64,000 nucleotides of DNA from Paenibacillus mendelii. GTDB lineage: Bacteria > Bacillota > Bacilli > Paenibacillales > Paenibacillaceae. The stretch covers positions 124,001 to 188,000 of the forward strand of contig NZ_JANHOF010000009.1 of assembly GCF_024498075.1 (NCBI RefSeq), in the 5' to 3' direction. Positions 34,096 through 43,102 of this stretch are shown here, piece after piece. The translations under genes were made by a program, and so were the position numbers. The notes beneath the pieces were generated by a model, which was not told where the DNA came from, made no database searches, and worked only from the letters and a program-made list of their open reading frames with translations. Positions within the stretch are counted from its first letter, which is position 1, and each line of letters begins with the position of its first letter.

Positions 34096-35133
34096 TTGAC
34101 AGAGCAGCTTGAATTATACGATGTGACGATTATCGGCGGTGGCCCTGCGGGGATGTATACGGCTTTCTATAGCGGCATGCGCGATCTGAAAACGAAGCTC
34201 ATAGAAGCGAAGGAGGAGCTTGGTGGACGCATGCTGATCTATCCCGAGAAAATGATATGGGATGTCGGCGGTGTCCCTCCAATATTGTGCGAGAAGCTGA
34301 TTGCTCAATTGGAGCAGCAAGCGAAAACCTTTGACCCGACCCTTGTATTCGGGCAGCAAATCATGGGGCTGGCGAAGCAGCCGGATGGAACCTATATTCT
34401 CGAGGCGGCTAGCGGGGAGAAGCACTGGACACGCACCGTCGTATTAGCGATCGGGCGCGGCATTCTGAAGATGGCGAAGCTGGAGCTGGAGGGGGCTGAG
34501 CGCTATGAAGTCTCCAACCTGCACTATACCGTACAAGAGCTGGAGCCGTTCCGAGGGAAACGGGTGCTGATTTCAGGAGGCGGCAATTCCGCGGTGGACT
34601 GGGCGAATGAGCTGGAGCCCATTGCGAGCCAGGTCACCGTTGCACACCGTCGACACCAATTCGGCGGACACGAGAAAAATATAGTCCGGATGAAGAACTC
34701 ATCCGTCGATGTGCTTACTCCATACGAACTCAGCCAGCTATATAGCAGCAACGGAGAGACCATTGAGCGGGTGACACTCCGCCATATCGAGACAGGTGAC
34801 GCCCATCAGCTCGAGGTCGATGAGGTCATTGTTAACCATGGCCTCAAATCGGATTTCAGCGGGATCAAGGATTGGGGTCTGAATATGGATGACTGGAATG
34901 TATACGTCAATTCCAAGCTGGAGACGAACCTGCCCGGTATCTATGGCGCAGGCGATTTCGCTTATTATGACAGCAAGGTGAACCTGATTGCCGGAGCGTT
35001 CACGGACGCGGCTCTGGCTCTTAACAGCGCCAAGCTGTATATGGATCCAGAGGCTCCAAGAATGGCGTATGTCTCCTCCCATAATGATCGGTTTAAGGAG
35101 AAGAACAAGGCGCTTGGTATATCGGAAGACTAG
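34096..35133 (+). CDS. ferredoxin-NADP(+) reductase-like flavoprotein (YumC/YcgT type)
   Basis: A 345-aa thioredoxin-reductase-like protein. The FAD motif is IIGGGPAGM (13-20), the NADP motif [12 protein letters not shown], and the C-terminal FAD motif [10 protein letters not shown]. The redox-active CxxC of thioredoxin reductase is absent, as in Bacillales YumC-type ferredoxin-NADP reductases. The start is TTG 34096 behind AGAGGAGG; the nearby ATG runs into a stop. Placed after a Fur box and before siderophore transport genes, it may reduce ferri-siderophores or supply reduced ferredoxin or flavodoxin under iron stress. Confidence 0.87.
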   Translation: MTEQLELYDVTIIGGGPAGMYTAFYSGMRDLKTKLIEAKEELGGRMLIYPEKMIWDVGGVPPILCEKLIAQLEQQAKTFDPTLVFGQQIMGLAKQPDGTYILEAASGEKHWTRTVVLAIGRGILKMAKLELEGAERYEVSNLHYTVQELEPFRGKRVLISGGGNSAVDWANELEPIASQVTVAHRRHQFGGHEKNIVRMKNSSVDVLTPYELSQLYSSNGETIERVTLRHIETGDAHQLEVDEVIVNHGLKSDFSGIKDWGLNMDDWNVYVNSKLETNLPGIYGAGDFAYYDSKVNLIAGAFTDAALALNSAKLYMDPEAPRMAYVSSHNDRFKEKNKALGISED

Positions 35134-35158
35134 AGAGAGTTAGGAAGGGGAGGACGCC

Positions 35159-36874
35159 GTGATTCGTCAATTTTTTAGCTACTATCGGCCGTATAAAGGA
35201 TTGTTTGTCCTTGATTTCGGCTGTGCCATCATTGCCGGGTTGCTGGAACTGGCATTTCCGATGGCTGTCAATGTGTTTATCGACGACCTGTTACCGGGAA
35301 GTAAGTGGGATTTAATATTCTGGGCCTCACTCGGCTTGGTTGCGCTGTATGCGCTGAATACCGGACTGATGTATATCGTCAATTACTGGGGCCATATGCT
35401 CGGCATTAATATTGAGACGGATATGAGGCGCAAGCTATTCGCGCATATTCAGAAGCTGTCGTTCCGTTTCTTCGACAATACGAAGACCGGCCATCTGATC
35501 GGCCGCCTGACCAATGACATGAATATGATTGGCGAGATGGCGCATCATGGGCCGGAGGATTTAATCATTGCCGTCATGACGCTGGCGGGTTCCTTCTCGC
35601 TCATGCTGTTTATCAACTGGAAGCTTGCGGTGCTGACCTTCATCGTGGTTCCGGCGATTATATGGGTTGTTGTGTATTTCAACAAGAAGATGACGAAGGC
35701 TATACATCAGTTGTTCAGCGACATCGGTGATTTCAATGCACGCATTGAGGACAATGTAGGCGGCATTCGCGTCGTTAAGGCGTTCTCTAACGAGGCGCAT
35801 GAGGAAGCGCAATTTGCAGTCAATAACGGGCGTTTCCGTCTGACCAAGCTGCGCTCGTACAAGCTGATTGCCAGTAACGGTGCTATCAGCTATATGATGA
35901 TGCGGTTCGTCACCTTGTTTGTGATGGTGTGCGGTACGTGGTTTGTCCTTCAAGGTCAGCTTTCTTATGGAGAGTTTGTCGGGTTTCTGCTGCTTACGAA
36001 TGTGTTCTTCCGCCCCATTGAGAAAATTAACGCCATCGTGGAAAGTTATCCGCAAGGGTTTGCCGGCTTCAAGCGTTATGTGGAATTGATGAAGACCGAT
36101 CCGGATGTGGCCGATGCACCCGATGCGGTAGAGCTCGGCGCCTTCCAGAGGGAGATTGAATTCGACAGCGTGTCCTTTAGCTATGAAACGGATCGGAAAG
36201 TGCTGCAGCAGGTGAATCTAGTCATCCGCAAAGGCGAGACGGTTGCCTTCGTCGGCCCATCCGGCGCAGGCAAGACGACGCTATGCAGCCTGGTGCCGCG
36301 CTTCTACGAGGTGGAGAGCGGCGCGATCCGCATCGACGGGGTGGATATCCGCAAGGTGACGCAAGAATCACTTCGTAAGCAGCTTGGCATTGTGCAGCAG
36401 GATGTGTTCTTGTTTGCCGGCACGATCCGCGAGAACATTCTGTACGGCAAGCTGGATGCAAGTGAAGAGGAAATATGGGAATCCGCGCGGCGTGCCCGCC
36501 TAGATGAATTTATCCGATCGCAGGAGCTGGGGATGGACACCGTTATCGGTGAGCGTGGAGTGAAGCTGTCAGGCGGTCAGAAGCAGCGATTGGCGATTGC
36601 GCGCATGTTCCTGAAAAATCCGCCGATCCTCATTCTCGATGAAGCCACATCGGCACTGGATACGGAGACGGAGCTGGCCATCCAGCAATCGCTGTCGGAG
36701 CTGTCGGAGGGACGGACGACACTGGTCATCGCCCATCGCCTCGCAACGATTAAGGACGCGGACCGCATCGTGGTGGTGACCGAGCGAGGCATTGAGGAAC
36801 AGGGGCATCATCAGGAATTGGTCGCCGCAGGCGGTGCATACAGCCGTTTGCATCAAGCGCAATTTGGAACGTAG
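35159..36874 (+). CDS. ABC exporter, fused membrane and ATPase domains
   Basis: A 571-aa half-transporter with six helices (about 15-310) and a C-terminal ATPase: Walker A VGPSGAGKTT, Q-loop QQDVFLFAGTIRENI, signature LSGGQKQR, Walker B ILILDEATS, switch AHRLATI. The start is GTG 35159 behind GGGGAGG. It lies 25 bp after the reductase and before the FecCD permeases in a Fur-box operon, so siderophore or precursor export is a fair guess. A general lipid or drug exporter is the alternative. Confidence 0.88.
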   Translation: MIRQFFSYYRPYKGLFVLDFGCAIIAGLLELAFPMAVNVFIDDLLPGSKWDLIFWASLGLVALYALNTGLMYIVNYWGHMLGINIETDMRRKLFAHIQKLSFRFFDNTKTGHLIGRLTNDMNMIGEMAHHGPEDLIIAVMTLAGSFSLMLFINWKLAVLTFIVVPAIIWVVVYFNKKMTKAIHQLFSDIGDFNARIEDNVGGIRVVKAFSNEAHEEAQFAVNNGRFRLTKLRSYKLIASNGAISYMMMRFVTLFVMVCGTWFVLQGQLSYGEFVGFLLLTNVFFRPIEKINAIVESYPQGFAGFKRYVELMKTDPDVADAPDAVELGAFQREIEFDSVSFSYETDRKVLQQVNLVIRKGETVAFVGPSGAGKTTLCSLVPRFYEVESGAIRIDGVDIRKVTQESLRKQLGIVQQDVFLFAGTIRENILYGKLDASEEEIWESARRARLDEFIRSQELGMDTVIGERGVKLSGGQKQRLAIARMFLKNPPILILDEATSALDTETELAIQQSLSELSEGRTTLVIAHRLATIKDADRIVVVTERGIEEQGHHQELVAAGGAYSRLHQAQFGT

Positions 36875-36956
36875 ACATACTTGATGTATAGAAATGGCCT
36901 ATCATTTGCAGTTAATCTCTCGAATGCGCATTGTGGTCATGATAAAGGTGGGGCAT

Positions 36957-38003
36957 ATGAGTCAAGCGTTAGAAACAATGAGCCATAAGCAGCAAAGACG
37001 ACCGAAAAGCCGGCCGTGGGCGGCAACCTTCATCCTGACGGGCGGTCTGGTCCTGCTGGCTTGCGGCATGGGTTTATCCATCTCGTTCGGTGCGGCGGAC
37101 ATTCCATTCCTCGTTGTGTGGGAAGCCATATTCCAATTTAATCCCGACCTGAACCAACATCAGGTTATCCAGGAGCTGCGCCTGCCGCGGGTGCTGGGAG
37201 GTGCAATGGTAGGAGCCTCCTTAGCTGTGGCGGGAGCCATTATGCAGGGGATGACACGCAATCCGCTGGCGGACTCCGGCCTGCTTGGTTTGAATGCGGG
37301 AGCGGGGTTGATGCTGACGCTTTGCTTCGCCTTTTTTCCCGGCTTGCCCTTTATGTACCTGATTATGTATTCCTTCCTGGGGGCGGGTGTCAGCGTAGCT
37401 TTGGTCTATGGAATCGGTTCGCTGGCCAAAGGCGGCCTGACACCCGTCCGATTGGTTCTGGCGGGTGCGGCACTTAGTGCGCTGCTCAGTGCGCTCAGTG
37501 AAGGAATCGCGTTATATTTCCATATCGGACAGGATCTGGCGTACTGGTATGCCGGAGGTTTGGCGGGGACCACTCTGTTCCAATTGAAAATCATGCTTCC
37601 TTGGATCGCCGCGGCGATCGCGGGGGCGATCGTCTTGTCCCGTTCGATCACAATGCTGAGCTTGGGTGAAGAAGTCGCCCGCGGGCTCGGGCAGCGTACG
37701 CAGTTAATTAAGCTGGCGGGCGCGATTATTGTCCTCGTTCTGGCAGGCTCGGCGGTGTCGGTTGTCGGCTCTGTAGGTTTCGTTGGACTGATGATCCCCC
37801 ATCTCACGCGCAAGCTGGTCGGTGTGGATTATCGCTGGATTATTCCCTGCTCGGCCGTGCTCGGTAGCCTGCTTGTCGTGTTCGCCGATTTGGGGGCAAG
37901 GATGGTCAACCCGCCTTATGAGACTCCGGTTGGGGCGCTCATCGCCCTTATCGGAGTTCCCTTCTTCTTGTACTTGGCACGCAAGGAAAGGAGGGAGCTA
38001 TAG
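36957..38003 (+). CDS. FecCD-type iron-siderophore permease (first)
   Basis: A 348-aa permease with about ten helices. Family marks are LRLPRVLGGAMVGASLAVAGAIMQGMTRNPLADSGLLG, the GxxG turn region and VGLMIPHLTRKLVG near the C-terminus. The open frame starts at 36894, but ATG 36957 follows AAAGGTGGGGC. Its stop is adjacent to the start of the second permease, so they form the usual heterodimer. No FecE/FhuC ATPase gene follows. Confidence 0.9.
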   Translation: MSQALETMSHKQQRRPKSRPWAATFILTGGLVLLACGMGLSISFGAADIPFLVVWEAIFQFNPDLNQHQVIQELRLPRVLGGAMVGASLAVAGAIMQGMTRNPLADSGLLGLNAGAGLMLTLCFAFFPGLPFMYLIMYSFLGAGVSVALVYGIGSLAKGGLTPVRLVLAGAALSALLSALSEGIALYFHIGQDLAYWYAGGLAGTTLFQLKIMLPWIAAAIAGAIVLSRSITMLSLGEEVARGLGQRTQLIKLAGAIIVLVLAGSAVSVVGSVGFVGLMIPHLTRKLVGVDYRWIIPCSAVLGSLLVVFADLGARMVNPPYETPVGALIALIGVPFFLYLARKERREL

Positions 38004-39038
38004 GTGGATCATAATTCGGTCGTGCAGATTGAGCACGGGAAAAGAAGGCGTAATATTCTTGTGCTGTCGGTACTGGGCATCCTCATCGCCATCGTCTTTC
38101 TTATCAGCATGAACACCGGCTATATCCGGCTGACTCCGATGGAAGTGCTCCGTACGTTGTTTGGTCAAGGGACGGAGAAGCAATCGCTCATCTTATTCGA
38201 GTTCCGCCTGCCGCGCATCGTGATCTCCGTCCTGATTGGTGCGGGGTTGGCCGTATCCGGCTGCGTCATGCAGGGGATATCGCGCAACGCCTTGGCAGAC
38301 CCCGGGATTCTCGGTATCAACGCCGGGGCAGGCCTTATGGTGATGTTGTTTATTTCGTTCTATCCCACTACGGCTGCGGCGCCGATTTACCTGCTGCCGG
38401 TACTGGCGTTAGTGGGTGCCGGGCTGACGGCCGCCTTGATTTTTCTATTGGCGTACAAGCGTCATCAGGGCTTGTCGCCGACGCGCTTATTGCTCACGGG
38501 AATTGCGGTGGCGGCAGGGATCAGCGCGGCGATGATCGTGCTGACGCTGAGGCTGAATCCGGAGAAATATCAATTTGTGGCGACATGGCTGGCGGGAAGC
38601 ATCTGGGGAACGAACTGGAAGTTTGTGCTCTCGCTGCTGCCGTGGATTGTCGTTCTTCTGCCCTTTGTATGCTACAAAGCGCAAGTCATGAACGTCCTCA
38701 ATCTGGGTGAGAATACGGCGATCGGGCTGGGTACTCGGGTGTCGAGGGAGCAGCTGGTGCTGTTATCCGCGGCGGTGGGGCTGGCCGCCTCCTCCGTTGC
38801 CGTCAGCGGCGGCATCGGGTTCGTCGGGCTTATCGGACCGCATCTTGCGCGGCGCCTTGTTGGACCGAAGCATCAGATGCTGCTTCCGACGGTGGCCCTG
38901 ACGGGTGCGCTCCTCGTCATTACAGCGGATACGATAGGCCGCTGGATTATTCAGCCTTCAGAAGTCCCCACGGGGATTGTCGTGGCGGTCATCGGTGCGC
39001 CTTATTTCCTCTATCTGCTGGCGAAGTCCAGAAGTTAA
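38004..39038 (+). CDS. FecCD-type iron-siderophore permease (second)
   Basis: A 344-aa partner of the preceding permease: FRLPRIVISVLIGAGLAVSGCVMQGISRNALADPGILG, and GFVGLIGPHLARRLVG. The start is GTG 38004, directly after the previous stop, with GGAGGGAGC inside the upstream gene. The operon ends here at a repeat-type terminator. The ATPase must be encoded elsewhere, as B. subtilis does with the shared YusV. Confidence 0.9.
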   Translation: MDHNSVVQIEHGKRRRNILVLSVLGILIAIVFLISMNTGYIRLTPMEVLRTLFGQGTEKQSLILFEFRLPRIVISVLIGAGLAVSGCVMQGISRNALADPGILGINAGAGLMVMLFISFYPTTAAAPIYLLPVLALVGAGLTAALIFLLAYKRHQGLSPTRLLLTGIAVAAGISAAMIVLTLRLNPEKYQFVATWLAGSIWGTNWKFVLSLLPWIVVLLPFVCYKAQVMNVLNLGENTAIGLGTRVSREQLVLLSAAVGLAASSVAVSGGIGFVGLIGPHLARRLVGPKHQMLLPTVALTGALLVITADTIGRWIIQPSEVPTGIVVAVIGAPYFLYLLAKSRS

Positions 39039-39078
39039 GGGGATATGCATTGTCGCAGAATTTAGTTCGGGGTTTTGA

Positions 39079-39126
39079 AGGGCTGTGACAGGCTGCCCGG
39101 CAGGCAGGCTGTCACGGTCCTTTTTG
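39079..39126 (+). terminator. terminator of the siderophore operon (dispersed family)
   Basis: GTGACAGGCTGCC pairs with GGCAGGCTGTCAC (one mismatch) and is followed by TTTTTGG. It resembles the element at 20500. Confidence 0.85.
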
Positions 39127-39292
39127 GGTTGTTCTTCTGGTTCTTCTGTGGTTCTGTGGCAGGCGCCGCCCAGAGCAATTCACAGTCACAGTGACAGCCA
39201 GCCAGCTCAAAGAGGGGGCTGGAATAAAAAGGACGGAATTGTTCACAATAAAAGGGGCAATTCAAGCAGATCCAGCAGAGGAGATGATATTC

Positions 39293-39955
39293 ATGAAAAG
39301 AAAGGTTCTATTGGCATGCCAGTTGATGATTATGGCCTTTGCCTTGATTGTGACACCGGTAGGCGTACAAGCAGCTGGAAATGATCACCACAAGCACGAA
39401 CACAAGCTATGCATAAGTCCGAAGATGGTGCAGCTCCAAGGAGATCTGAGGAAGCTTTGGATTGACCATACGATCTGGACGAGGAGCTACATTGTAAGCG
39501 CCCTTGCCGGCTTGGAGGATCAGAATGACGTATTGGCGAGATTGCTTCGCAATCAGCAGGATATCGGAGATGCGATCAAGCCGTATTACGGAGAAGCGGC
39601 GGGCAATAAGCTGGCTGAGCTGTTGAAGGAGCACATCCTCCTCGCAGGGAAAGTAGTGGATGCTGCCAAAAGCGGAAATCAAGAGGAGTTGAAGAAATAT
39701 AATGCTGCGTGGTACCGGAATGCGGATGATATCGCTAAGTTTCTAAGTGCCGCTAACCCGAACTGGCCGCAGAAGGAATTGCAGGACCTGCTCTATACGC
39801 ATCTACAGCTTCTTACAGATCAGGTCACCGCAAGAATTATGAAGGATTGGAAGGCGGATATCCTTGCATTCGATAAATATGAGGACCATATTATCAAGCT
39901 CGCCGACACCCTTACGAATGGGACTGTGAAGCAATTTCCAGAGAAGTTTAAATAA
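39293..39955 (+). CDS. conserved secreted helical protein
   Basis: A 220-aa exported protein with a signal peptide (1-26, ending VGVQA), a His-rich stretch (NDHHKHEHK), and an all-helical mature part (DHTIWTRSYIVSALAGLEDQNDVLARLLRNQQDIGDAIKPYYGE...). ATG 39293 follows GAGGAG. I know this type of protein from Bacillales as uncharacterised, sometimes under misleading enzyme names, so I give no function. The His cluster could bind metal. It follows the iron operon but has its own terminators on both sides. Confidence 0.75.
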   Translation: MKRKVLLACQLMIMAFALIVTPVGVQAAGNDHHKHEHKLCISPKMVQLQGDLRKLWIDHTIWTRSYIVSALAGLEDQNDVLARLLRNQQDIGDAIKPYYGEAAGNKLAELLKEHILLAGKVVDAAKSGNQEELKKYNAAWYRNADDIAKFLSAANPNWPQKELQDLLYTHLQLLTDQVTARIMKDWKADILAFDKYEDHIIKLADTLTNGTVKQFPEKFK

Positions 39956-39961
39956 AGGATA

Positions 39962-40007
39962 GAGGGCTGTAACAGGTTGCACTTCAGAACCTGCTGCAGC
40001 CCTTTTT
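39962..40007 (+). terminator. terminator after the secreted protein (dispersed family)
   Basis: GGGCTG (39964-39969)...CAGCCC (39997-40002), with CAGGTT/AACCTG inside, then TTTTT. 40008-40274 otherwise holds a hairpin AAGAGCCGC/GCGGCTCTT (40121-40162) and no gene. Confidence 0.85.
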
Positions 40008-40274
40008 GATGTGTTGTGATAAGCAGTATAAAGACTAAAATTTGATACTTCCTGCAAAATTTTCGGCGAAGTCTCTTTTGTCATTCCAGAATATCTAGTT
40101 CTAGCAGACTAGTAATAATGAAAGAGCCGCAGATCACCTTGGTAGAGGTAGCCGCGGCTCTTCTTCTTACGCTTGCAGCGCAGTCATGCAGGTTTCATTA
40201 AATAAATAGTGGGAAAGCTTAAATAAGGCATGTATCTTCTCTCAGGCAAGATACCCTATAGCGGAGGTTTGAAT

Positions 40275-40484
40275 ATGGCAGCGACTGAAATCGAAACGTT
40301 GAAAAATATTTTAAGAGATGTAGTATCCATGGAACTCAGAGTCCGGCAATCAGAAGTGAAAAGCACAATCGAGGTGATGGATAGCTACGGGTTGAAGTAT
40401 AAGAATTCGTGGGCTTCCATGGAATTAGAGGGCTATACCGTGATCGATTTCTGGAGGAAAGATCTCATTAAATCTTCAACGTGA
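40275..40484 (+). CDS. small protein of unknown function
   Basis: A 69-aa protein, MAATEIETLKNILRDVVSME..., predicted mostly helical then beta, ending EGYTVIDFWRKDLIKSST. ATG 40275 follows GCGGAGG. No signal peptide or membrane helix. I do not recognise it. A dispersed-family terminator follows closely, which supports a real gene. Confidence 0.6.
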   Translation: MAATEIETLKNILRDVVSMELRVRQSEVKSTIEVMDSYGLKYKNSWASMELEGYTVIDFWRKDLIKSST

Positions 40485-40514
40485 GCGGAAGAATTACGGT
40501 TCTCTTAAGTCGTT

Positions 40515-40566
40515 AAGGGGCTGCGGGAGGTTGCTTTCAAGCGATCTGCTGCAGCCCCTTTTTTTG
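40515..40566 (+). terminator. terminator after the small gene (dispersed family)
   Basis: AAGGGGCTGC (40515-40524) pairs with GCAGCCCCTT (40551-40560), followed by a run of T. Confidence 0.9.
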
Positions 40567-40592
40567 GATATTCGAATAAAGTACCTTGCGTT

Positions 40593-40612
40593 CATAAGTA
40601 CTTTAGCTTATG
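40593..40612 (+). promoter_or_regulatory. inverted repeat before the PadR gene
   Basis: CATAAG-N8-CTTATG with an internal AGTACTT, about 50 bp before the PadR start; PadR repressors often bind such AT-rich dyads at their own promoter. ATGTACTTAAT follows at 40619. Confidence 0.4.
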
Positions 40613-40661
40613 ATTGTTATGTACTTAATATTGTTAGGTAATTAGAGCGGGGGAACAGTGA

Positions 40662-40976
40662 TTGAATGCGGAAATGTTAAAAGGAACCGTCGATCTGTTG
40701 ATTCTTTCGATTATTAAAGAAAGAGATAATTACGGGTACGAAATTTCAAAGGCGATTAAAGATAGGACAGACGGAGCCTTTGAACTGCAAGAAGCGACCT
40801 TGTATTTATCCTTGAAGCGATTGGAGAAGCAGCACGCGGTTCGCTCTTACTGGGGAGATCAGACACATGGAGGGCGGCGGAAATATTATTCGATTACAGA
40901 CGAGGGGAGATTATTATTGGATAGATACACTCAAGATTGGCAGGACACCTCCCGGATTGTAAACCGATTTATTTAA
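40662..40976 (+). CDS. PadR family transcriptional regulator
   Basis: A 104-aa PadR repressor: LKGTVDLLILSIIKERDNYGYEISKAI, EATLYLSLKRLEKQHAVRSYWGD, RRKYYSITDEGR. The start is TTG 40662 after GCGGGGGAAC. The C-terminal dimer helix is short. It is followed 14 bp later by a membrane protein gene, the usual repressor-target pair. Confidence 0.88.
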   Translation: MNAEMLKGTVDLLILSIIKERDNYGYEISKAIKDRTDGAFELQEATLYLSLKRLEKQHAVRSYWGDQTHGGRRKYYSITDEGRLLLDRYTQDWQDTSRIVNRFI

Positions 40977-40990
40977 GGAGACGAAAGAAG

Positions 40991-41632
40991 ATGACATTAT
41001 TGAGGAAGGCATTCAGCTTAGGCGATATCAGGCATTCTTGGTTGTTGATCTTGTCCGTTGCAATATGCGGCGTGTTTTTTTACATGGATCGTATGGATAT
41101 ACCTGATGATCGGCTTTGGCTGTCTATAGGGTACGGCGTTTCATTCGGAATAGCTCTATTATGGAGCATTGTGAATTACATCAGCCATATCCGTATCAAC
41201 GTCTTGTATCGGAATCACAGCGATATTAGGGCCTATGTCGAACAGCTGGCTATGAGCGACGAAGACAAGCTGGAGCTGCGTAATTATTTGGAGGATTATA
41301 CGGAGGATTTAATGAATCAGGGCAAGCCGAGGGAACAGGCAGCGGCGGAAGCCATATCCCAATTCAAGGTCAAAGAGCTGTTGTCCTTATCGAAAAACAC
41401 ATCACTTTTCCAATTGCATGCTCATTATTATTTATTCGGATGGGCAGCGGTCGCCAGTGCAGCCTTTATCCTGCTTGTCACTATGGAGGGGGCATTGCTG
41501 CCAAACGGGGGATGGGTGTTGATTCTTGAAACGATATTTATCGTTTATGGTGCTGCCTTTATCGTCTTGTTTCTCGTCTATAAAGTGTTGGATGTATGGA
41601 TCTACCAGAAAGTACACGGTAATTTAACTTAA
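40991..41632 (+). CDS. PadR-associated membrane protein
   Basis: A 213-aa protein with two N-terminal helices (about 17-33 and 45-65), a soluble helical segment resembling permease-prefix/DUF1700-like domains (SDEDKLELRNYLEDYTEDLMNQGKPREQAAAEAISQF), and two C-terminal helices. ATG 40991 follows AAGGAG. Such proteins are commonly encoded after PadR genes and may sense envelope stress; the function is not known. Confidence 0.75.
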   Translation: MTLLRKAFSLGDIRHSWLLILSVAICGVFFYMDRMDIPDDRLWLSIGYGVSFGIALLWSIVNYISHIRINVLYRNHSDIRAYVEQLAMSDEDKLELRNYLEDYTEDLMNQGKPREQAAAEAISQFKVKELLSLSKNTSLFQLHAHYYLFGWAAVASAAFILLVTMEGALLPNGGWVLILETIFIVYGAAFIVLFLVYKVLDVWIYQKVHGNLT

Positions 41633-41656
41633 TACTGCAAAAGCAGAGGTGCAAAC

Positions 41657-42268
41657 ATGGAGAAATGGATTACGGAAATGATGAATGAATTCGGCTATAT
41701 CGGTGTCTTCCTGCTGATAACCATTGAGAATGTGTTCCCGCCGATCCCATCCGAAGTTATTCTAACCTTCGGCGGGTTTATGACCACCACGTCCAATCTC
41801 ACCCTTCTGGGCATGGTGATAGCCTCGACAATTGGGTCTGTCTTCGGGGCGATCGTACTGTACTATATCGGCTATTTAATCGATCGGACAAGGATGGAAC
41901 GCATTATCGTCAGGTGGGGCCGTATCTTGCGACTGACCCCTGCTGATGTGCATAAAGCCTACAACTGGTTTTCAAAATATGGGGTTTGGACTGTGCTCCT
42001 CTGCCGGCTCGTTCCATTGCTCCGCAGTCTGATCTCCATCCCGGCAGGGAGTACCCGTATGAACATTGGGTTGTTTATACTCTTAACTACTGTAGGATCG
42101 TTGATTTGGAATACGACGCTGATTAGTATCGGTGCTGCGGTCGGCTCTTCATGGGAAAGCATTGTGGCCTACATGGATATTTACTCTAATATTGCCTATG
42201 CTCTTATTGCCCTTGGCTGTCTGGGTATCTTCATTTATATCATTCGCCGCAAGAGGAAGGCCTCTTAA
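41657..42268 (+). CDS. DedA family membrane protein
   Basis: A 203-aa SNARE-associated/DedA family protein. FPPIPSEVILTFGG is the hallmark motif after the first helix, and RLVPLLRSLISIPAGSTRMN the second. About five helices. DedA proteins are linked to lipid flipping and membrane potential. ATG 41657 follows AGCAGAGGTGC. It lies 25 bp after the PadR-associated gene and may be cotranscribed. Confidence 0.88.
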   Translation: MEKWITEMMNEFGYIGVFLLITIENVFPPIPSEVILTFGGFMTTTSNLTLLGMVIASTIGSVFGAIVLYYIGYLIDRTRMERIIVRWGRILRLTPADVHKAYNWFSKYGVWTVLLCRLVPLLRSLISIPAGSTRMNIGLFILLTTVGSLIWNTTLISIGAAVGSSWESIVAYMDIYSNIAYALIALGCLGIFIYIIRRKRKAS

Positions 42269-42418
42269 ACAGAGGCAAGCTTCTTCTTAATACGGTTAAT
42301 TGAACAAATAAAGAAGACCTTCAGTAGGGCTTCATGCGATTGATGACGAAGAGAAACATGAGGCATGCTTGCTACCCGAGATAAATGATTCGAAGGAGGC
42401 GCTCGGAGGAGGATCACG

Positions 42419-43048
42419 TTGAGAACAGATATTTACAATTGGATGCCGATATCCGTTTCTGAAGTATGTGCGATATTTTCAGAAATGCCTGTTAAGTGGT
42501 GTATCGCAGGGGGCTGGGCTCTAGACTTGCATGTAGGCCAACAATCGAGGCCGCACGCGGATGTAGACGTCATACTATTGCGCGGGGAACAATTAACCGC
42601 TTATCAGCATCTGACCCCGGAATGGAAGCTGTACAAAGCTGAAGATGGGAAGCTGTCTGATTGGGAAGAAGGAGAGTTCCTAGCCACGACCCAAGATATA
42701 TGGGTCAGTAAGGATAGCAACTCCCCGTGGGCCTTTCAAATCATGTTCATCGATACGGAGCAGGATTATTGGATTTACCGGAGGGAAAAGGCTATTCGCA
42801 GACCGCTGCAGGATTGCATTGCAACGACAACAGAAGGCATCCCGTACTTAAAGCCGGAAATACAGCTTCTCTATAAGGGGGGCAGCTCGGGTATCAGAGA
42901 CAAGGACCAGACTGACTTTCTAACCGTTCTCCCTACTTTGAGGCCGCCGGCAAGGGAGTGGCTTAAAGTCTCATTGAAGAGGCAATTTCCTGAGGGTCAT
43001 GCCTGGGTGGAGTATATAGATAAGCATGAAGACCCCAAGCGGGGTTAG
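42419..43048 (+). CDS. nucleotidyltransferase domain protein (aminoglycoside adenylyltransferase-like)
   Basis: A 209-aa protein with the AadA2''/LinB-like pattern AGGWALDLHVG (30-40) and RPHADVDVILL, metal ligands Asp48 and Asp50. The start is TTG 42419 after CGGAGGAGG. It could modify an aminoglycoside or another small molecule, but homology alone does not prove resistance. A second, different nucleotidyltransferase follows 55 bp downstream. Confidence 0.75.
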   Translation: MRTDIYNWMPISVSEVCAIFSEMPVKWCIAGGWALDLHVGQQSRPHADVDVILLRGEQLTAYQHLTPEWKLYKAEDGKLSDWEEGEFLATTQDIWVSKDSNSPWAFQIMFIDTEQDYWIYRREKAIRRPLQDCIATTTEGIPYLKPEIQLLYKGGSSGIRDKDQTDFLTVLPTLRPPAREWLKVSLKRQFPEGHAWVEYIDKHEDPKRG

Positions 43049-43102
43049 GTGAGGGTTTAGGAATGAAGCCGTCTGAAGTTGCGGGAGGAGGGAAGCTGGA
43101 GC

